In this document: in pieces, positions 7,215-16,776 of the stretch | Position numbering within the stretch: position 1 is the stretch's first letter | Layout of the letters: every line of letters begins with the position of its first letter | Source of the DNA: Halolamina sp. CBA1230 | Lineage (GTDB): Archaea; Halobacteriota; Halobacteria; Halobacteriales; Haloferacaceae | NCBI RefSeq assembly: GCF_002025255.2 | Contig: NZ_CP054587.1 | Span: 2,480,001-2,544,000, forward strand | DNA length: 64,000 nucleotides | Direction of reading: 5' to 3' | Program-made: the position numbers and the translations under genes | Notes under the pieces: generated by a model | Told to the model about the DNA's origin: nothing | Seen by the model: only the letters and a program-made list of their open reading frames with translations | Database searches by the model: none

Positions 7215-9620
7215 TCAGAAATCACCCAGCGACGCCTGTCCGCCGTCTTCCTCGCGGCCGACACGCTCCGCGTCGGCGTCGGCCGTCACGCCGTCCATCG
7301 AGGGGTCCTCGCGGCCGACGTTCTCGAGGACGTTCTCGGCGGTCTTCTGCCCCCGCAGCGCACCAAGCACGACCGACTTGTCGGCCTCGCGGAGATCCGC
7401 GCGGGACTCGATCCCGGCCTCGAACAGCCGCCGTGCGCGTTTGCGCCCGACGCCGCGGACGCCAGTGAGGTCGAGCAGCTCCTCCCGGACGCCGTCCTCG
7501 ACGCGCTTCTTGGCCTCGCGGACCGCGACGACGTTCGAGAGGTCGAGTTCGCCCGCCAGCCGCTCGGCGGCGTTGAGCAGCCACTCCGCGGTGTCGACCT
7601 TCCCGCGGATGTCGCCCGGCCCGACCCCGTAGCGCTCGGCGATCCGGCCCTCGTCGACCTCGCTGGCCCAGTCCTCGAGCATTCGGGCGGTTTTGAGCGC
7701 GGCGAGCCACTCCTCGAACGCCACGTCGTCGTACTCCGAGGGCGTGCGCCCGAGCAGCTCCTCCTCGCGCTCGAACAGCTCCTCCTCGTACTCCTCGCGG
7801 TCGCCGGACTTCAGGTAGAGCTGGTACATATCCGGCGTGCGGGAGACGAGATGGTAGAGCCCGAGCGCGGAGACGTCGTCGGCCTCTGCTTCGGACTCCG
7901 CGTCTTCCGGTTCTCCTTCGTCCTCGGCGTCGGCCAGCGCGTCGTCGTCGAGCAGGTCGTTCCCGGAGACGAACCCCGCCGACTCGTCGGCCTCGTCAGC
8001 GTCGGGGTCGCTCAGCCCGCCTCGGGAGCCGTACTGCCCCGCCGACCGGTCGCCGCCCTCGGCGTCGCGCAGGCCGTCGATGATCTCGGCGGCGCTCATC
8101 GGGTCGAGGTAGAGCCGCGAGACGGTGTGGCCGATCTCGGTCGCGGTGATCTGCCCGTCCTCGCGGTCGACGAACTCGTTGGCGTCGAGGTAGTCGAGCA
8201 CGGTGTCGGTCACCGACTCCAGCTGGGCGCTGCCCGCGCTCTGGACGGCGTACAGCGTGTTGTCGAGGAACTCGAGGATCTCCTCGCGAGTGTTCGCGAA
8301 GCCGGAGGCGACGGTCGCGAGCAGGTGCGTTCGGAGGGCGGGCTCCGCGGCGAGCTTCGAGCGTACTGGTTCGGGTTCGCCGTCGATGTACCGCTCGAAC
8401 AGCTCCTCCTTCGTGTCGACGTTCGGGGCGAGCAGTACCGCCTCGCCGTAGGGGTCGAGCCCGGGGCGACCCGCCCGGCCCATCATCTGGTGGATCTCGA
8501 GCGTGTCCAGGGGTTTCATCCCGCCGAACTCCGGGTCGTAGCGCCGCCAGTCTCGGACGATCACGCGACGGGAGGGCGTGTTCACACCCGCGGCGAGCGT
8601 CGGCGTCGCCGCGATCACCTTGATCAGCCGGTCGCGGAACGCTTCCTCGACGAGGTCGCGGTGTTCGCTGGAGAGGCCGGCGTGGTGGAACGCCGCCCCC
8701 TTCGCGACGCAGTCGGCGAGATCGTCGCTGGTCGCGGTGTCGGAGACGTCCCGGATCGCCGTCGCGAGTTCGCGGAGTTCACCGCGTTCCTGGTCAGTCA
8801 GGTGATCGCTCGTGACGCCACCCAGTCGGCTAGCGGCGGACTCGGCGTTCCTGCGGGAGTTGACGAACACTAGACTGGATCCGCCTTCGTCGAGCGTGTC
8901 GTCGACGAGTGCGGGCGTCTGCTTGCCGCCGCTGTCGACCGGCACCTCGCGCTGGGAGCCGTCGGCGAAGCTGATCGCGTTGCCGAAGTGGACGCCGGTC
9001 CGGAGGTCGATCGGGCGCCAGTCGGAGTCGACCAGTTCGGCGTCGAGCCAGTCGGCGATCTCGGGGGCGTTGCCGACCGTCGCCGAGAGCGCGACCGTCT
9101 GGAGGTCGTGGTTGATCCGTCGGAGTTTCGCGAGCGTGACTTCGAGCGTGGGCCCGCGCTCGCGGTCGTCAACGAGGTGGACCTCGTCGGCGACGACACA
9201 GGAGAGGTCGTCGATCCAGGGCGCGCCGTTCCGGACCAGCGAGTCCACCTTCTCGCTCGTCGCGACGATGATGTCCCGCGAGGCCAGCCACTCGCCGTCG
9301 GACTCGTAGTTGCCCGTCGAGACCCCAACGTCGACGCCGTACTCCTCCCAGCGCTCGAACTCGGTTTTCTTCTCGCTCGCCAGCGCGCGCAGCGGCACGA
9401 TGTACAGTGCGGTGCCGCCGCGCTCGACGGCGGAGAGCATCGCGAGCTCCGCGATCAGCGTCTTCCCCGAGGCGGTCGGGACCGCGGCGACGACGTTCTC
9501 GCCGTCGGCCACGCCGCAGTCGACAGCCGCCTCCTGGGGCGGGTAGAGCTCCTCGACGCCCTCGCCTTCGAGGTGTTCCCCGACGCCCTCGGGGAGGCCC
9601 GACAGCTCCGTCGGCTTCAT
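7215..9620 (-). CDS. hel308: ATP-dependent DNA helicase Hel308
   Basis: 801-aa superfamily 2 helicase that acts at stalled replication forks with 3'-5' polarity. Motifs in order: Q-motif region YPPQEAAVD, motif I PTASGKT, motif II ADEVH, motif III LSATVG, then [11 protein letters not shown] and motif [13 protein letters not shown] winged-helix/ratchet region follows, and a C-terminal helix-hairpin-helix [18 protein letters not shown]. Between the RecA core and the ratchet domain there is an Asp/Glu-rich insert of about 70 residues (roughly residues 510-580), probably a halophilic surface loop. It heads the hel308-cgi121 operon. Confidence 0.96.
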   Translation of the reverse strand: MKPTELSGLPEGVGEHLEGEGVEELYPPQEAAVDCGVADGENVVAAVPTASGKTLIAELAMLSAVERGGTALYIVPLRALASEKKTEFERWEEYGVDVGVSTGNYESDGEWLASRDIIVATSEKVDSLVRNGAPWIDDLSCVVADEVHLVDDRERGPTLEVTLAKLRRINHDLQTVALSATVGNAPEIADWLDAELVDSDWRPIDLRTGVHFGNAISFADGSQREVPVDSGGKQTPALVDDTLDEGGSSLVFVNSRRNAESAASRLGGVTSDHLTDQERGELRELATAIRDVSDTATSDDLADCVAKGAAFHHAGLSSEHRDLVEEAFRDRLIKVIAATPTLAAGVNTPSRRVIVRDWRRYDPEFGGMKPLDTLEIHQMMGRAGRPGLDPYGEAVLLAPNVDTKEELFERYIDGEPEPVRSKLAAEPALRTHLLATVASGFANTREEILEFLDNTLYAVQSAGSAQLESVTDTVLDYLDANEFVDREDGQITATEIGHTVSRLYLDPMSAAEIIDGLRDAEGGDRSAGQYGSRGGLSDPDADEADESAGFVSGNDLLDDDALADAEDEGEPEDAESEAEADDVSALGLYHLVSRTPDMYQLYLKSGDREEYEEELFEREEELLGRTPSEYDDVAFEEWLAALKTARMLEDWASEVDEGRIAERYGVGPGDIRGKVDTAEWLLNAAERLAGELDLSNVVAVREAKKRVEDGVREELLDLTGVRGVGRKRARRLFEAGIESRADLREADKSVVLGALRGQKTAENVLENVGREDPSMDGVTADADAERVGREEDGGQASLGDF

Positions 9621-9671
9621 TGGGAGAAGGTTGCCCGCTCTCGGGTTTAAGTTTCAGGGTCCGTACTGGCC

Positions 9672-11072
9672 TCACTGATCGGCCAGATCGGACGGATCGG
9701 CGTCACGGGGCAGCGGCGACTCGTACTCACGGTCGCCCCTGCGCTGCTCGAACTCCGCGCGGGCCGCCGCGAGCAGCTCCTCGTCGGACAGCAGGTCGTA
9801 CAGCGACCCCGCGACGACCTTCCCCGCGAACAGCATCCCCGCGGTGCCGAGATCCTTCCCGGCCGCGACGGCCTGCCAGGAGTGGGGTGACGTGCCCGTC
9901 GGCCACGTCGCCGCGCGGAACCGCCCGAGCGGGACGTTCCAGGACACGTCGCCCGTGTCGGTGGAGTAGGCGGCGGTCTCCCCCTCGTCGGGCGCGTCGA
10001 GGGGGCCGGTCAGCATCGTCGCGTCGGCGGCCTCGTCGTGGTACTCCGGGGGGAGGGCCGAGTAGGACGGGTCGTCGATCGTCGCCTTCAGATCGGCCGC
10101 GAACGACTCCTGCTCCGCGGAGAGCGGGAACTCCGCGGCGGCCATGTTCTCGCGGATCGAGTCCGCGAGCGTGCCGTTCGGGAGGACGCCGTACATCCCG
10201 GTGGTCTGGGTCACGTCGGCGTCGGTGCCGGACATCAGCGCCGCCCCCTCGGCGGCGTCGCGCACGCGATCGGACACCCGCTCGACGGCCGCGCGGTCGG
10301 GCGCTCGGACCATCACCTCCATCGCCGCTTCCTCGGGGACGATGTTCGCGGCTTCCCCGCCGTCGGTGACGACGTAGTGGATCCGGACCGGGTCCGGGAC
10401 GTGCTCGCGCATGTACTCGATCCCGGTGCCGAGCAGCTGGACCCCGTCGAGCGCGCTCCGGCCCGCCTCCGGATGTTTCGCTGCGTGGGCGCTCTCACCC
10501 ACGAACCGCACGTCGAAGGCGTCCATCGCGAGCGTGGAGCCCTCGTTGGGTGCGTTGAACCAGTCGGGGTGCCACGTGATCACGGCGTCCACGTCGTCGA
10601 ACGCGCCGGCCTGGATCATGAACACCTTGCCGGCGCCGATCTCCTCGGCGGGCGTGCCGAGGTAGACGACCGACCCCTCGACCTCGCCGCGTTCGATGGC
10701 GCGCTTGACCGCGATCGCACCCGCGAGGCTGCCGACGCCGAAGAGGTTGTGCCCGCAGCCGTGGCCGGGGGCGCCCGCCTCGACCGGTTCGCGCTCGGCT
10801 GTCGCCCGCTGGCTCATCCCCGGCAGCGCGTCGAACTCCCCCATCGTCCCCACGACGGGGTCGTCGTCGCCGTAGCGCGCGACGAACGCGGTGTCGATGC
10901 CGGCGACGCCGGACTCGACGGTGAACCCTTCCTCGCGGAGCGCGTCCTGCAGCGCTGCTGCGGAGTCGTGCTCCTGCAGCGAGAGCTCGGGGTTCTCCCA
11001 GAGCCGCGTCGAGAGCTCGGTCAGCCAGTCGGCGTCGTCGGCGACGTCGTCGAACAGCGCCTGTTTGCTCAC
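9672..11072 (-). CDS. M20 family amidohydrolase, AbgB-like
   Basis: 466-aa metallopeptidase-family hydrolase resembling AbgB, which with AbgA cleaves p-aminobenzoyl-glutamate. Seen: GTMGEFDALPG, the metal site GHGCGHNLFG, GTPAEEIGAGKV, ITWHPDWFN and a late TGTSPHSWQAVAAGKDLG. The GTG at 11072 (VSKQALFDDV) is the best start, because the upstream in-frame sequence overlaps other genes and has no family match. No abgA partner is nearby, so the substrate may be another N-acyl amino acid or dipeptide. Confidence 0.87.
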   Translation of the reverse strand: MSKQALFDDVADDADWLTELSTRLWENPELSLQEHDSAAALQDALREEGFTVESGVAGIDTAFVARYGDDDPVVGTMGEFDALPGMSQRATAEREPVEAGAPGHGCGHNLFGVGSLAGAIAVKRAIERGEVEGSVVYLGTPAEEIGAGKVFMIQAGAFDDVDAVITWHPDWFNAPNEGSTLAMDAFDVRFVGESAHAAKHPEAGRSALDGVQLLGTGIEYMREHVPDPVRIHYVVTDGGEAANIVPEEAAMEVMVRAPDRAAVERVSDRVRDAAEGAALMSGTDADVTQTTGMYGVLPNGTLADSIRENMAAAEFPLSAEQESFAADLKATIDDPSYSALPPEYHDEAADATMLTGPLDAPDEGETAAYSTDTGDVSWNVPLGRFRAATWPTGTSPHSWQAVAAGKDLGTAGMLFAGKVVAGSLYDLLSDEELLAAARAEFEQRRGDREYESPLPRDADPSDLADQ

Positions 11073-11118
11073 GGCTGTTCGGTGTTCTTGCGGCGCGAAA
11101 AACGTTCCTCCGCCGTCG

Positions 11119-11355
11119 TCACTCCTCGTCGCCGAGTTCGACCCGGACGTGGTCGTCGGTGACCTCGACGACCTGTTCGGGCTCGATCGCCAGCGCGTCC
11201 TCGTCGGCTGCGGCGGCCGCCTCCATCCGTGACTCGACACCGCTCGCCGGTTCGAGGCGGGCTTCGCCGTCCTCGACGCCGGCGACCCGGCCGAGTCGTT
11301 CGCCACGCGCGTCCACGACGGGCATGTTCGCGTGCTCCTGCGTGAAGTGCTGCAT
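11119..11355 (-). CDS. Small acidic protein, PRC-barrel-like
   Basis: 78 aa, beginning MQHFTQEHANMPVVDARGER. The pattern VVDARGERLGRV and VEDGEARLEP, ending in a short beta-rich VTDDHVRVELGDEE, resembles one PRC-barrel or DUF2171-type module, often linked to RNA processing or membrane association. The match is by eye only. The gene lies between the amidohydrolase and the GYD gene on the same strand, 46 bp from the former. Confidence 0.65.
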   Translation of the reverse strand: MQHFTQEHANMPVVDARGERLGRVAGVEDGEARLEPASGVESRMEAAAAADEDALAIEPEQVVEVTDDHVRVELGDEE

Positions 11356-11411
11356 GGGCGAACGGTGGGGCGCGTGACTGAAAAGCCTACTCGCCGTCGT
11401 CCGGTTTCGGC

Positions 11412-11699
11412 TCAGATATCCTGAACGAGCTCGCCGAGATCCTCGACAGGGATGATCTCCATCGTCTGGGTGTCGAGCCCGTAGCGTTCGATCGAGACCG
11501 AGGTCTGGAACGCCTCGTCGCGCCCGTCGGCCTCGAAGATGACGAGGTAGTCGTGCTCGCCCAGGATCGCGTAGGCGTCGATCAGCTCGCCGCCCAGCGC
11601 CTCGATGTCGCCGGTGAGGTCGCCCCAGACGGTGGCGAGATCCTGCACGTTCTGGACCGTCTCGTCGGTCACGTCGACCAGCGCCATGTACGTACCCAT
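11412..11699 (-). CDS. GYD domain-containing protein
   Basis: 95 aa with the ferredoxin-like GYD fold: ALVDVTDETVQNVQDL, LGGELIDAYAILGEHDYLVIFEA, then ETVSIERYG-like strand (seen as QTSVSIERYGLDT) and TMEIIPVEDL. The name-giving GYD motif is replaced by GEHDYL. Function of the family is unknown; a small-molecule or dimerisation role is usual for this fold. Confidence 0.82.
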   Translation of the reverse strand: MGTYMALVDVTDETVQNVQDLATVWGDLTGDIEALGGELIDAYAILGEHDYLVIFEADGRDEAFQTSVSIERYGLDTQTMEIIPVEDLGELVQDI

Positions 11700-11804
11700 A
11701 CTGTGCGCGTTTGACGGCGTCCGTCGAAAAGGTTCGGGCCGGGGGACTCGGCGTCGAGACTACGGACGCGCTGCTGGCTGCCGCCCGTCGACCCACGCGG
11801 GCAC

Positions 11805-12572
11805 TCACCAACGGAGCGACACGTCGTCGCCGACCCCGAGACCGAACGCGTCGTCGCCACGACCCTGGTTCACCGCCAGTTCGACGTTGCCGTGGCTGCC
11901 GACGGTGACGAGACGCTCGCCCGACTCCATCTCGGCGTAGGCGTCCCGAACGGGCGCGGACTCGCCGTTCACCGTCACCGACTCGTGGTCGTCGAGCACG
12001 TGACCCGGGATATTGGTGATCGTGTTCCCGAAGCCGTCGACGACCAGCACCTCGCCGGTCGCGCCGTCGTCACGGATCTCCGGATCGGGGAAGGAGAGGT
12101 CGACCCACTCGTCGGTCGGCGCGACGCGGTCGGCGTCGGCGACCGACTCGACCTCGTGGACCCGTGCGGCGGCGGGCGCGAACACGTCCCGACCGTGGAA
12201 CGTGTTGCTCGCGGTCGAACTGTCCTCGTACGCGATCTCGTAGACGCGGATCTCGGGATCGTCGTCTGCCCGCGCCGCGATCTCGCGGGCCGCCGGGAGC
12301 GCGACGCCGTTGTCCGGCGCGACGATGCGGTGGCCGCCGGCCTCGACGACGATCGCTGCTCGGTCGGTGCCGACCCCGGGGTCGACGACGACGAGATGAG
12401 TGGCGGGCGGGAACTCCGGGAGCACCTCCCCGAGCCAGAACGCCGCCGCCCGGACGTCCTGCCGGGGGAAGTCGTGGGCGATATCGACCAGTCGCGCATC
12501 GCACTGCCGGAGGATGACGCCCTTCATCGCCGCGGGGTACGGCGTGCCGAAGTCGGAGGCGAGCGTGATCAT
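11805..12572 (-). CDS. SAM hydroxide adenosyltransferase (DUF62 family)
   Basis: 255-aa member of the fluorinase/chlorinase-like family. Archaeal members use a water-derived hydroxide to split S-adenosylmethionine into adenosine and methionine. Signatures: ITLASDFGTPYPAAMKG, VVDPGVGTDRAAI (the catalytic Asp and Arg that accompany hydroxide use), APDNGV, TFHGRDVFAPAAA (His of the triad), and a C-terminal GFGNTITNI and GSHGNVELAVNQG. The Asp-Arg-His set distinguishes it from true halogenases. It lies 39 bp downstream of the ABC ATPase gene on the same strand. Confidence 0.9.
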   Translation of the reverse strand: MITLASDFGTPYPAAMKGVILRQCDARLVDIAHDFPRQDVRAAAFWLGEVLPEFPPATHLVVVDPGVGTDRAAIVVEAGGHRIVAPDNGVALPAAREIAARADDDPEIRVYEIAYEDSSTASNTFHGRDVFAPAAARVHEVESVADADRVAPTDEWVDLSFPDPEIRDDGATGEVLVVDGFGNTITNIPGHVLDDHESVTVNGESAPVRDAYAEMESGERLVTVGSHGNVELAVNQGRGDDAFGLGVGDDVSLRW

Positions 12573-12611
12573 AGGGGAGGGAAGGAGCGGCAGGAGGCTG
12601 AAAGCGTCGGT

Positions 12612-13655
12612 TCAGAGGACAGTGGCATCTTCGGGCGCGAACCCGACCTCGATCGAGTCGTCCGCGGGCGGTTCGGGCAGTCGGAGCACGATGTCGGTCC
12701 CGCTCCACTCGCCGTACAGCCGGGTCGTCCCGCCGAGATACTCCGCCGTCCCGAGCGCGACCGGGAAGCGGTTCGTCCCGGCGTCGGGCGAGAGCTTCGT
12801 GGGGCGGACACAGAACGTCACTCGGTCGCCATCGACGGTCGCAGCGTCGTCGACGGCGACGCGGAAGCTGCGGTCCCCGGCGTCGACGGCGACGGTCAGT
12901 TCGTCGCCGTCGCGGTCGGTCACGCTGCCCGAGAACACGTTGTTCTCGCCGACGAACGAGGCGACGAACTCCGTCGCGGGCCGTTCGTACACCTCGACCG
13001 GCGTGCCGACCTGCTCGACGCCGCCGTCGTGCATGACGGCGAGGCGGTCCGACACCGCCAGCGCCTCCTCCTGGTCGTGGGTGACGTAGATCGTTGTCAC
13101 GCCGAGCTCCCCCTGGATGCGCTTGATCTCGCGGCGGAGCCGTTCCCGGAGCCGGGCGTCGAGCGCGCTCATCGGCTCGTCGAGCAGCAGCACGTCCGGC
13201 TCGGGGGCGAGCGCGCGGGCGAGCGCGACGCGCTGCTGCTGCCCGCCGGAGAGTTCGTCCGGGTCGCGGTCACCCATCCCCGGCAGGTCGACCAACTCGA
13301 GCAGTTCCTCCACGCGCTCGTCGGGGGTCAGCCCCCGCGGCGGGTCCGTGAACCGCAGGCCGTAGCGGACGTTCTCCGCGACGGTCATATGCGGGAACAG
13401 CGCGTAGCTCTGGAACACGACGCCGACGTTGCGGTCCTCGACGGGGACGTCGCTCACGTCCTCGCCGTCGAAGCGGACGGTCCCCTCGGTGGGCGAAGAG
13501 AGGCCGGCGATGGTCCGCAGCGTCGTCGTCTTCCCACAACCGGAGGGACCGACCAGCGTGAAGAACTCCCCCTCCTCGACCGACAGCGACACGTCCCGGA
13601 GCGCGACCGTGTCGTCGAACGCCTTCCGGACGCCGTCGAGTTCGATGGCGACCAC
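12612..13655 (-). CDS. ABC transporter ATP-binding protein (thiamine/iron type)
   Basis: 347 aa. Walker A GPSGCGKTT, Q-loop VVFQSYALFP, signature LSGGQQQR, Walker B VLLLDEPMSALD, switch His YVTHDQEEAL. The C-terminal third is a TOBE_2-like domain (FVGENNVFSG onward), as in the PotA/FbpC/ThiQ group of importers. GTG start directly after the permease TAG stop (TAGGTG), so it is coupled to the permease. No substrate-binding protein gene is adjacent, so the substrate stays open among thiamine, iron(III), sulfate-like and polyamine compounds. Confidence 0.9.
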   Translation of the reverse strand: MVAIELDGVRKAFDDTVALRDVSLSVEEGEFFTLVGPSGCGKTTTLRTIAGLSSPTEGTVRFDGEDVSDVPVEDRNVGVVFQSYALFPHMTVAENVRYGLRFTDPPRGLTPDERVEELLELVDLPGMGDRDPDELSGGQQQRVALARALAPEPDVLLLDEPMSALDARLRERLRREIKRIQGELGVTTIYVTHDQEEALAVSDRLAVMHDGGVEQVGTPVEVYERPATEFVASFVGENNVFSGSVTDRDGDELTVAVDAGDRSFRVAVDDAATVDGDRVTFCVRPTKLSPDAGTNRFPVALGTAEYLGGTTRLYGEWSGTDIVLRLPEPPADDSIEVGFAPEDATVL

Positions 13656-15464
13656 CTACATCCCCCTCCCCTCGCCGAAGTAGTCGATGACGAGGAAGCT
13701 GACGGCGGTGACGACCAGCAGGACACAGCCCATCGCCGTCGCGGGGCCGAGTCGCCGCCCGAGGAACCGCTCGATGGCCACCGGCATGGTGTACGCGGAG
13801 CTCCCGCTGGCCAAAATCACCGTCGAATCGAACTCCCCGACGCTGATCGCGAACGCGAAGGCCGCGCCCGCGAGCACGCCGGCGAACACCTGCGGGAGTT
13901 CGATGTCCAGCAGCACTCGCGTTCTGGAGGCGCCGAGCGTTCGAGCGGACTCCACGATCGAGCGGTCGATCGTCGCCAGCAGCGGCGCGACGTTGCGCGT
14001 CACGAACGGGTAGGCGGCGACGGCGTGGGCGGCGACGACCGCGACGGCGCCGGTGACGGTGAACCGGTAGCCGAACAGCGTCGTGCCGAACACCAGCCCC
14101 TGGAGCAGGCCGATGCCGACGACGACGCCCGAGACGGCGAAAGGCGCCATCGACAGCGTGTCGATCAGTTTGCTCCCGGGGAACTCCCGGGTCGAGACCA
14201 CCGCCAGCAACACCCCCATCGGCACCGCGAGCGCGAGCGTGCCGGCGCCGTACAGCAGCGAGTTCACGATCGCCGTCAGCGGCTTGATCTGGAACGCCGC
14301 GCCCGTCGTCTGACGCTCGATCAAGAACCGGTAGTACGCGAGCGTGAACCCGTCCGGGCCGGTCAGGCTCGCGATCACCATGCTCGCCATCGGCGTCACG
14401 AACACGACCGCCACGACGGCGACGTACCCCCAGACCGCCAGCCGGTCGGCGTTCAGCCGGCCGAACAGCGGTTTCCGTTCGGGCGGCCGGGCGGCGCTCT
14501 CGGCACGCTGGCGCGCCTCGTACCGGAGGTACGCGTAGGTCAAAAGCAGCGAGAACAGCATCTCGAGCGTCGCCAGCGCCGACGCCGTCTCGTAGTCGAG
14601 CTGGGAGACGCGCTGGTACACCCAGACCTCGACCGTCGCCAGCGAGAGCCCGCCCAGCGCGAGCACGATAGCGAACGACATGAACGAGAAGATGAACGTC
14701 AGCAGCGCGCCTGTGAGGATCGCCGGCAGGAGTTGGGGGAGCACGACGTCGAAAAAGGCCCGGCGCGGCGAGGCGCCGAGACTTCGGGCGGTCTCGGCGG
14801 TGCCGGCGTCGACGCTCTCCCACGCTGTCGCCGTCACTCGCGCCACCAGCGGCGCGTTGTAGAACGCGTGGGCGAGCACGATCACCGGCAGCGTGTACAG
14901 CACCTGGATCGGCTGGAGCCCGATCCCGGTCAGCACCGTGTTGACGACGCCGTTGCGGCCGAACGTCGCGATGAAGCCGATCGCGACCATGATCGACGGC
15001 ATCACGAACGGCACCGCGGTCAGCGACCGGATCGTCCGCCGGCCGGGGAACTCGAACCGCGCGAGCACGTACGCGCCCGGCAGCCCGAGCGCGACGCTCG
15101 CCAGCGTCGACAGCAGCGCCTGGTACGCCGTGAACCCGAACAGCCCCAGCCGGTAGTCCGGGAACGGGTAGGTGACCGCGATCCCGAGATCCGTCAGTGG
15201 GAGCGAAAGGCGGAGGACGTGTGGCTCGAAACTCCGCCACAGCACCGCAGGGTTCTCGGCGGCCTGTGCGAGCACGCCGAAGAAAAAGGGGTCGGTGAGC
15301 ACCTCAGCGATCGGTTCGGCGGTGGCCGCACCGTCGCGCCAGACCGCCTCGGAGAGCACCCGACCCACCGGGTAGTAGAACAAAAGCGTCAGCAGGAGCA
15401 GGGTGATCAGCCCGGCCAGCGGGAGCGCGACGGCCTCGACGCGCTGCCTGATGGTCGAACTCAT
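13656..15464 (-). CDS. Fused ABC transporter permease (ThiP/FbpB type)
   Basis: 602-aa inner-membrane permease with two BPD_transp_1 halves and about twelve hydrophobic segments. Each half carries an EAA-type coupling loop: TAETARSLGASPRRAFFDVV and VESARTLGASRTRVLLDIEL. The first half resembles ThiP (FATFGRNG-like, HAFYNAPLVAR, LALGGLSLATVEVWVYQ). The stop abuts the ATPase GTG. The usual leading binding-protein gene is missing: upstream lies the unrelated SPFH gene, after a 96-bp gap. I saw no thiamine riboswitch in that gap. Confidence 0.87.
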   Translation of the reverse strand: MSSTIRQRVEAVALPLAGLITLLLLTLLFYYPVGRVLSEAVWRDGAATAEPIAEVLTDPFFFGVLAQAAENPAVLWRSFEPHVLRLSLPLTDLGIAVTYPFPDYRLGLFGFTAYQALLSTLASVALGLPGAYVLARFEFPGRRTIRSLTAVPFVMPSIMVAIGFIATFGRNGVVNTVLTGIGLQPIQVLYTLPVIVLAHAFYNAPLVARVTATAWESVDAGTAETARSLGASPRRAFFDVVLPQLLPAILTGALLTFIFSFMSFAIVLALGGLSLATVEVWVYQRVSQLDYETASALATLEMLFSLLLTYAYLRYEARQRAESAARPPERKPLFGRLNADRLAVWGYVAVVAVVFVTPMASMVIASLTGPDGFTLAYYRFLIERQTTGAAFQIKPLTAIVNSLLYGAGTLALAVPMGVLLAVVSTREFPGSKLIDTLSMAPFAVSGVVVGIGLLQGLVFGTTLFGYRFTVTGAVAVVAAHAVAAYPFVTRNVAPLLATIDRSIVESARTLGASRTRVLLDIELPQVFAGVLAGAAFAFAISVGEFDSTVILASGSSAYTMPVAIERFLGRRLGPATAMGCVLLVVTAVSFLVIDYFGEGRGM

Positions 15465-15560
15465 CGAGGCGTCGACGCCGCGCGATCGGTCACCCGTCGG
15501 TACACGGTCGTCGGTAGCTATTCCCCGGTTATATACCCGGCGAAAGAGCGGGGGCGGGAG

Positions 15561-16703
15561 TTAGTTGGACTCCTCGGTTTCGACTTCCGCGTCGTCGACG
15601 AACTCGGACTCGTCGGCGTCGGCGACCACGTCGTCGGCCGACTGGATGTCGGGCTCGGTGTCGCCGGACATGATCTTCTCGGCCTCCTGCTCCATCGCCT
15701 CGGTGTCGAGTTCGGCGGCCTCGTCGATCTGGCCGAGGATGTTCTCGATGTCGTCGAGGCCCAGCATCTCGCGGGTCTCCTCGTCGAAGTCGAGCGAGCC
15801 GAGGCTCTCCTTGCTCTTCACGTCGCTGCCGGTGAGATGCTCGCCGTAGCGGCCGACCAGCGAGGTGAGCTCCTGGGGCAGGATGAACGTCGCGGAGTCG
15901 CCCTGGCCGATGTTCTCCAGCGTCTCCATCCCCTTGTCGATGATCGCGCGCTCGCCCATCGACTCGGCGGATTTCGCGCGGAGGACGGTGGAGATCGCGT
16001 CACCCTGCGCCTCGAGGATCTGGGACTGCTTCTCCCCCTGAGCGCGGATGATGTTGGACTGCTTCTCCCCCTCGGCCTCCTCGACGGCGGAGCGTCGCTC
16101 CCCCTGCGCTTCGAGGATCATGGCGCGGCGGCGGCGCTCGGCGGAGGTCTGCTGCTCCATCGCCTGCTGGACGTCCTTCGAGGGGTTGACCTCGCGGACC
16201 TCCACGCTCTCGACGCGGATCCCCCACTCGTCGGTGGGTTCGTCCAGCTCCTTCCGGATCCGGGCGTTGATCTCCTGGCGCTTGTTGAGCGTGTCGTCGA
16301 GCTCCATGTCGCCCAGTACGGCACGGAGGGTGGTCTGGGCGAGGTTAGAGACCGCGGTCTTGTAGTCGTCCACTTCGAGGTACGCCTTCCGGGCGTCCAT
16401 CACCTTGATGTACACCACCGCGTCGGCGGTGACCGGGGAGTTGTCCCGCGTGATCGCCTCCTGTCGGGGGACGTCCAGCGTCTGCGTTCGCATGTCGAAC
16501 GCGTGGGTCTGGGAGACGAAGGGGGGGATGAAGTTGATCCCCGGTTCGAGCAGCTTGCGGTACTCGCCGAACACGGTGAGAGCTTTCTTCTCCGTCGCGT
16601 CGACGATCTCCACGGCCTGCCAGACCGCGGCGATGACGACGAAGAGGAACAGCAGGCCGACGACGCCGGTGACGGCGCCCGCCTGGAGGGGTGCGATAAC
16701 CAT
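15561..16703 (-). CDS. SPFH/band 7 (stomatin-like) membrane protein
   Basis: 380 aa. One N-terminal membrane segment (about residues 8-30), then a band 7 domain with TVFGEYRKLLEPGINFIPPF, DVPRQEAITRDNSPVTADA, and WGIRVESVEVREVNP. A coiled-coil follows, with repeats of EAQGE and RAQGEKQSQI typical of flotillin/stomatin oligomers, then an acidic tail. Family members build membrane microdomain scaffolds and often control membrane proteases. It is paired with the nfeD gene 73 bp upstream, the classic partner arrangement. Confidence 0.92.
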   Translation of the reverse strand: MVIAPLQAGAVTGVVGLLFLFVVIAAVWQAVEIVDATEKKALTVFGEYRKLLEPGINFIPPFVSQTHAFDMRTQTLDVPRQEAITRDNSPVTADAVVYIKVMDARKAYLEVDDYKTAVSNLAQTTLRAVLGDMELDDTLNKRQEINARIRKELDEPTDEWGIRVESVEVREVNPSKDVQQAMEQQTSAERRRRAMILEAQGERRSAVEEAEGEKQSNIIRAQGEKQSQILEAQGDAISTVLRAKSAESMGERAIIDKGMETLENIGQGDSATFILPQELTSLVGRYGEHLTGSDVKSKESLGSLDFDEETREMLGLDDIENILGQIDEAAELDTEAMEQEAEKIMSGDTEPDIQSADDVVADADESEFVDDAEVETEESN

Positions 16704-16776
16704 ACCACGGGGTTGGGGTGTTGGTGGTTTAATTGTTTCCCGCCAAAAAACCGCGAGGCGACGGGTTCGGTCGGCC

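Noticed and set aside
6678-8873. 731-codon open frame antisense to hel308
   Set aside because: Shadow of hel308; composition is Val/Arg/Asp-rich without domains.
15465-15560. TPP riboswitch before the ThiP-like permease gene
   Set aside because: The 96-bp gap lacks the conserved cugaga-type thi-box sequence.
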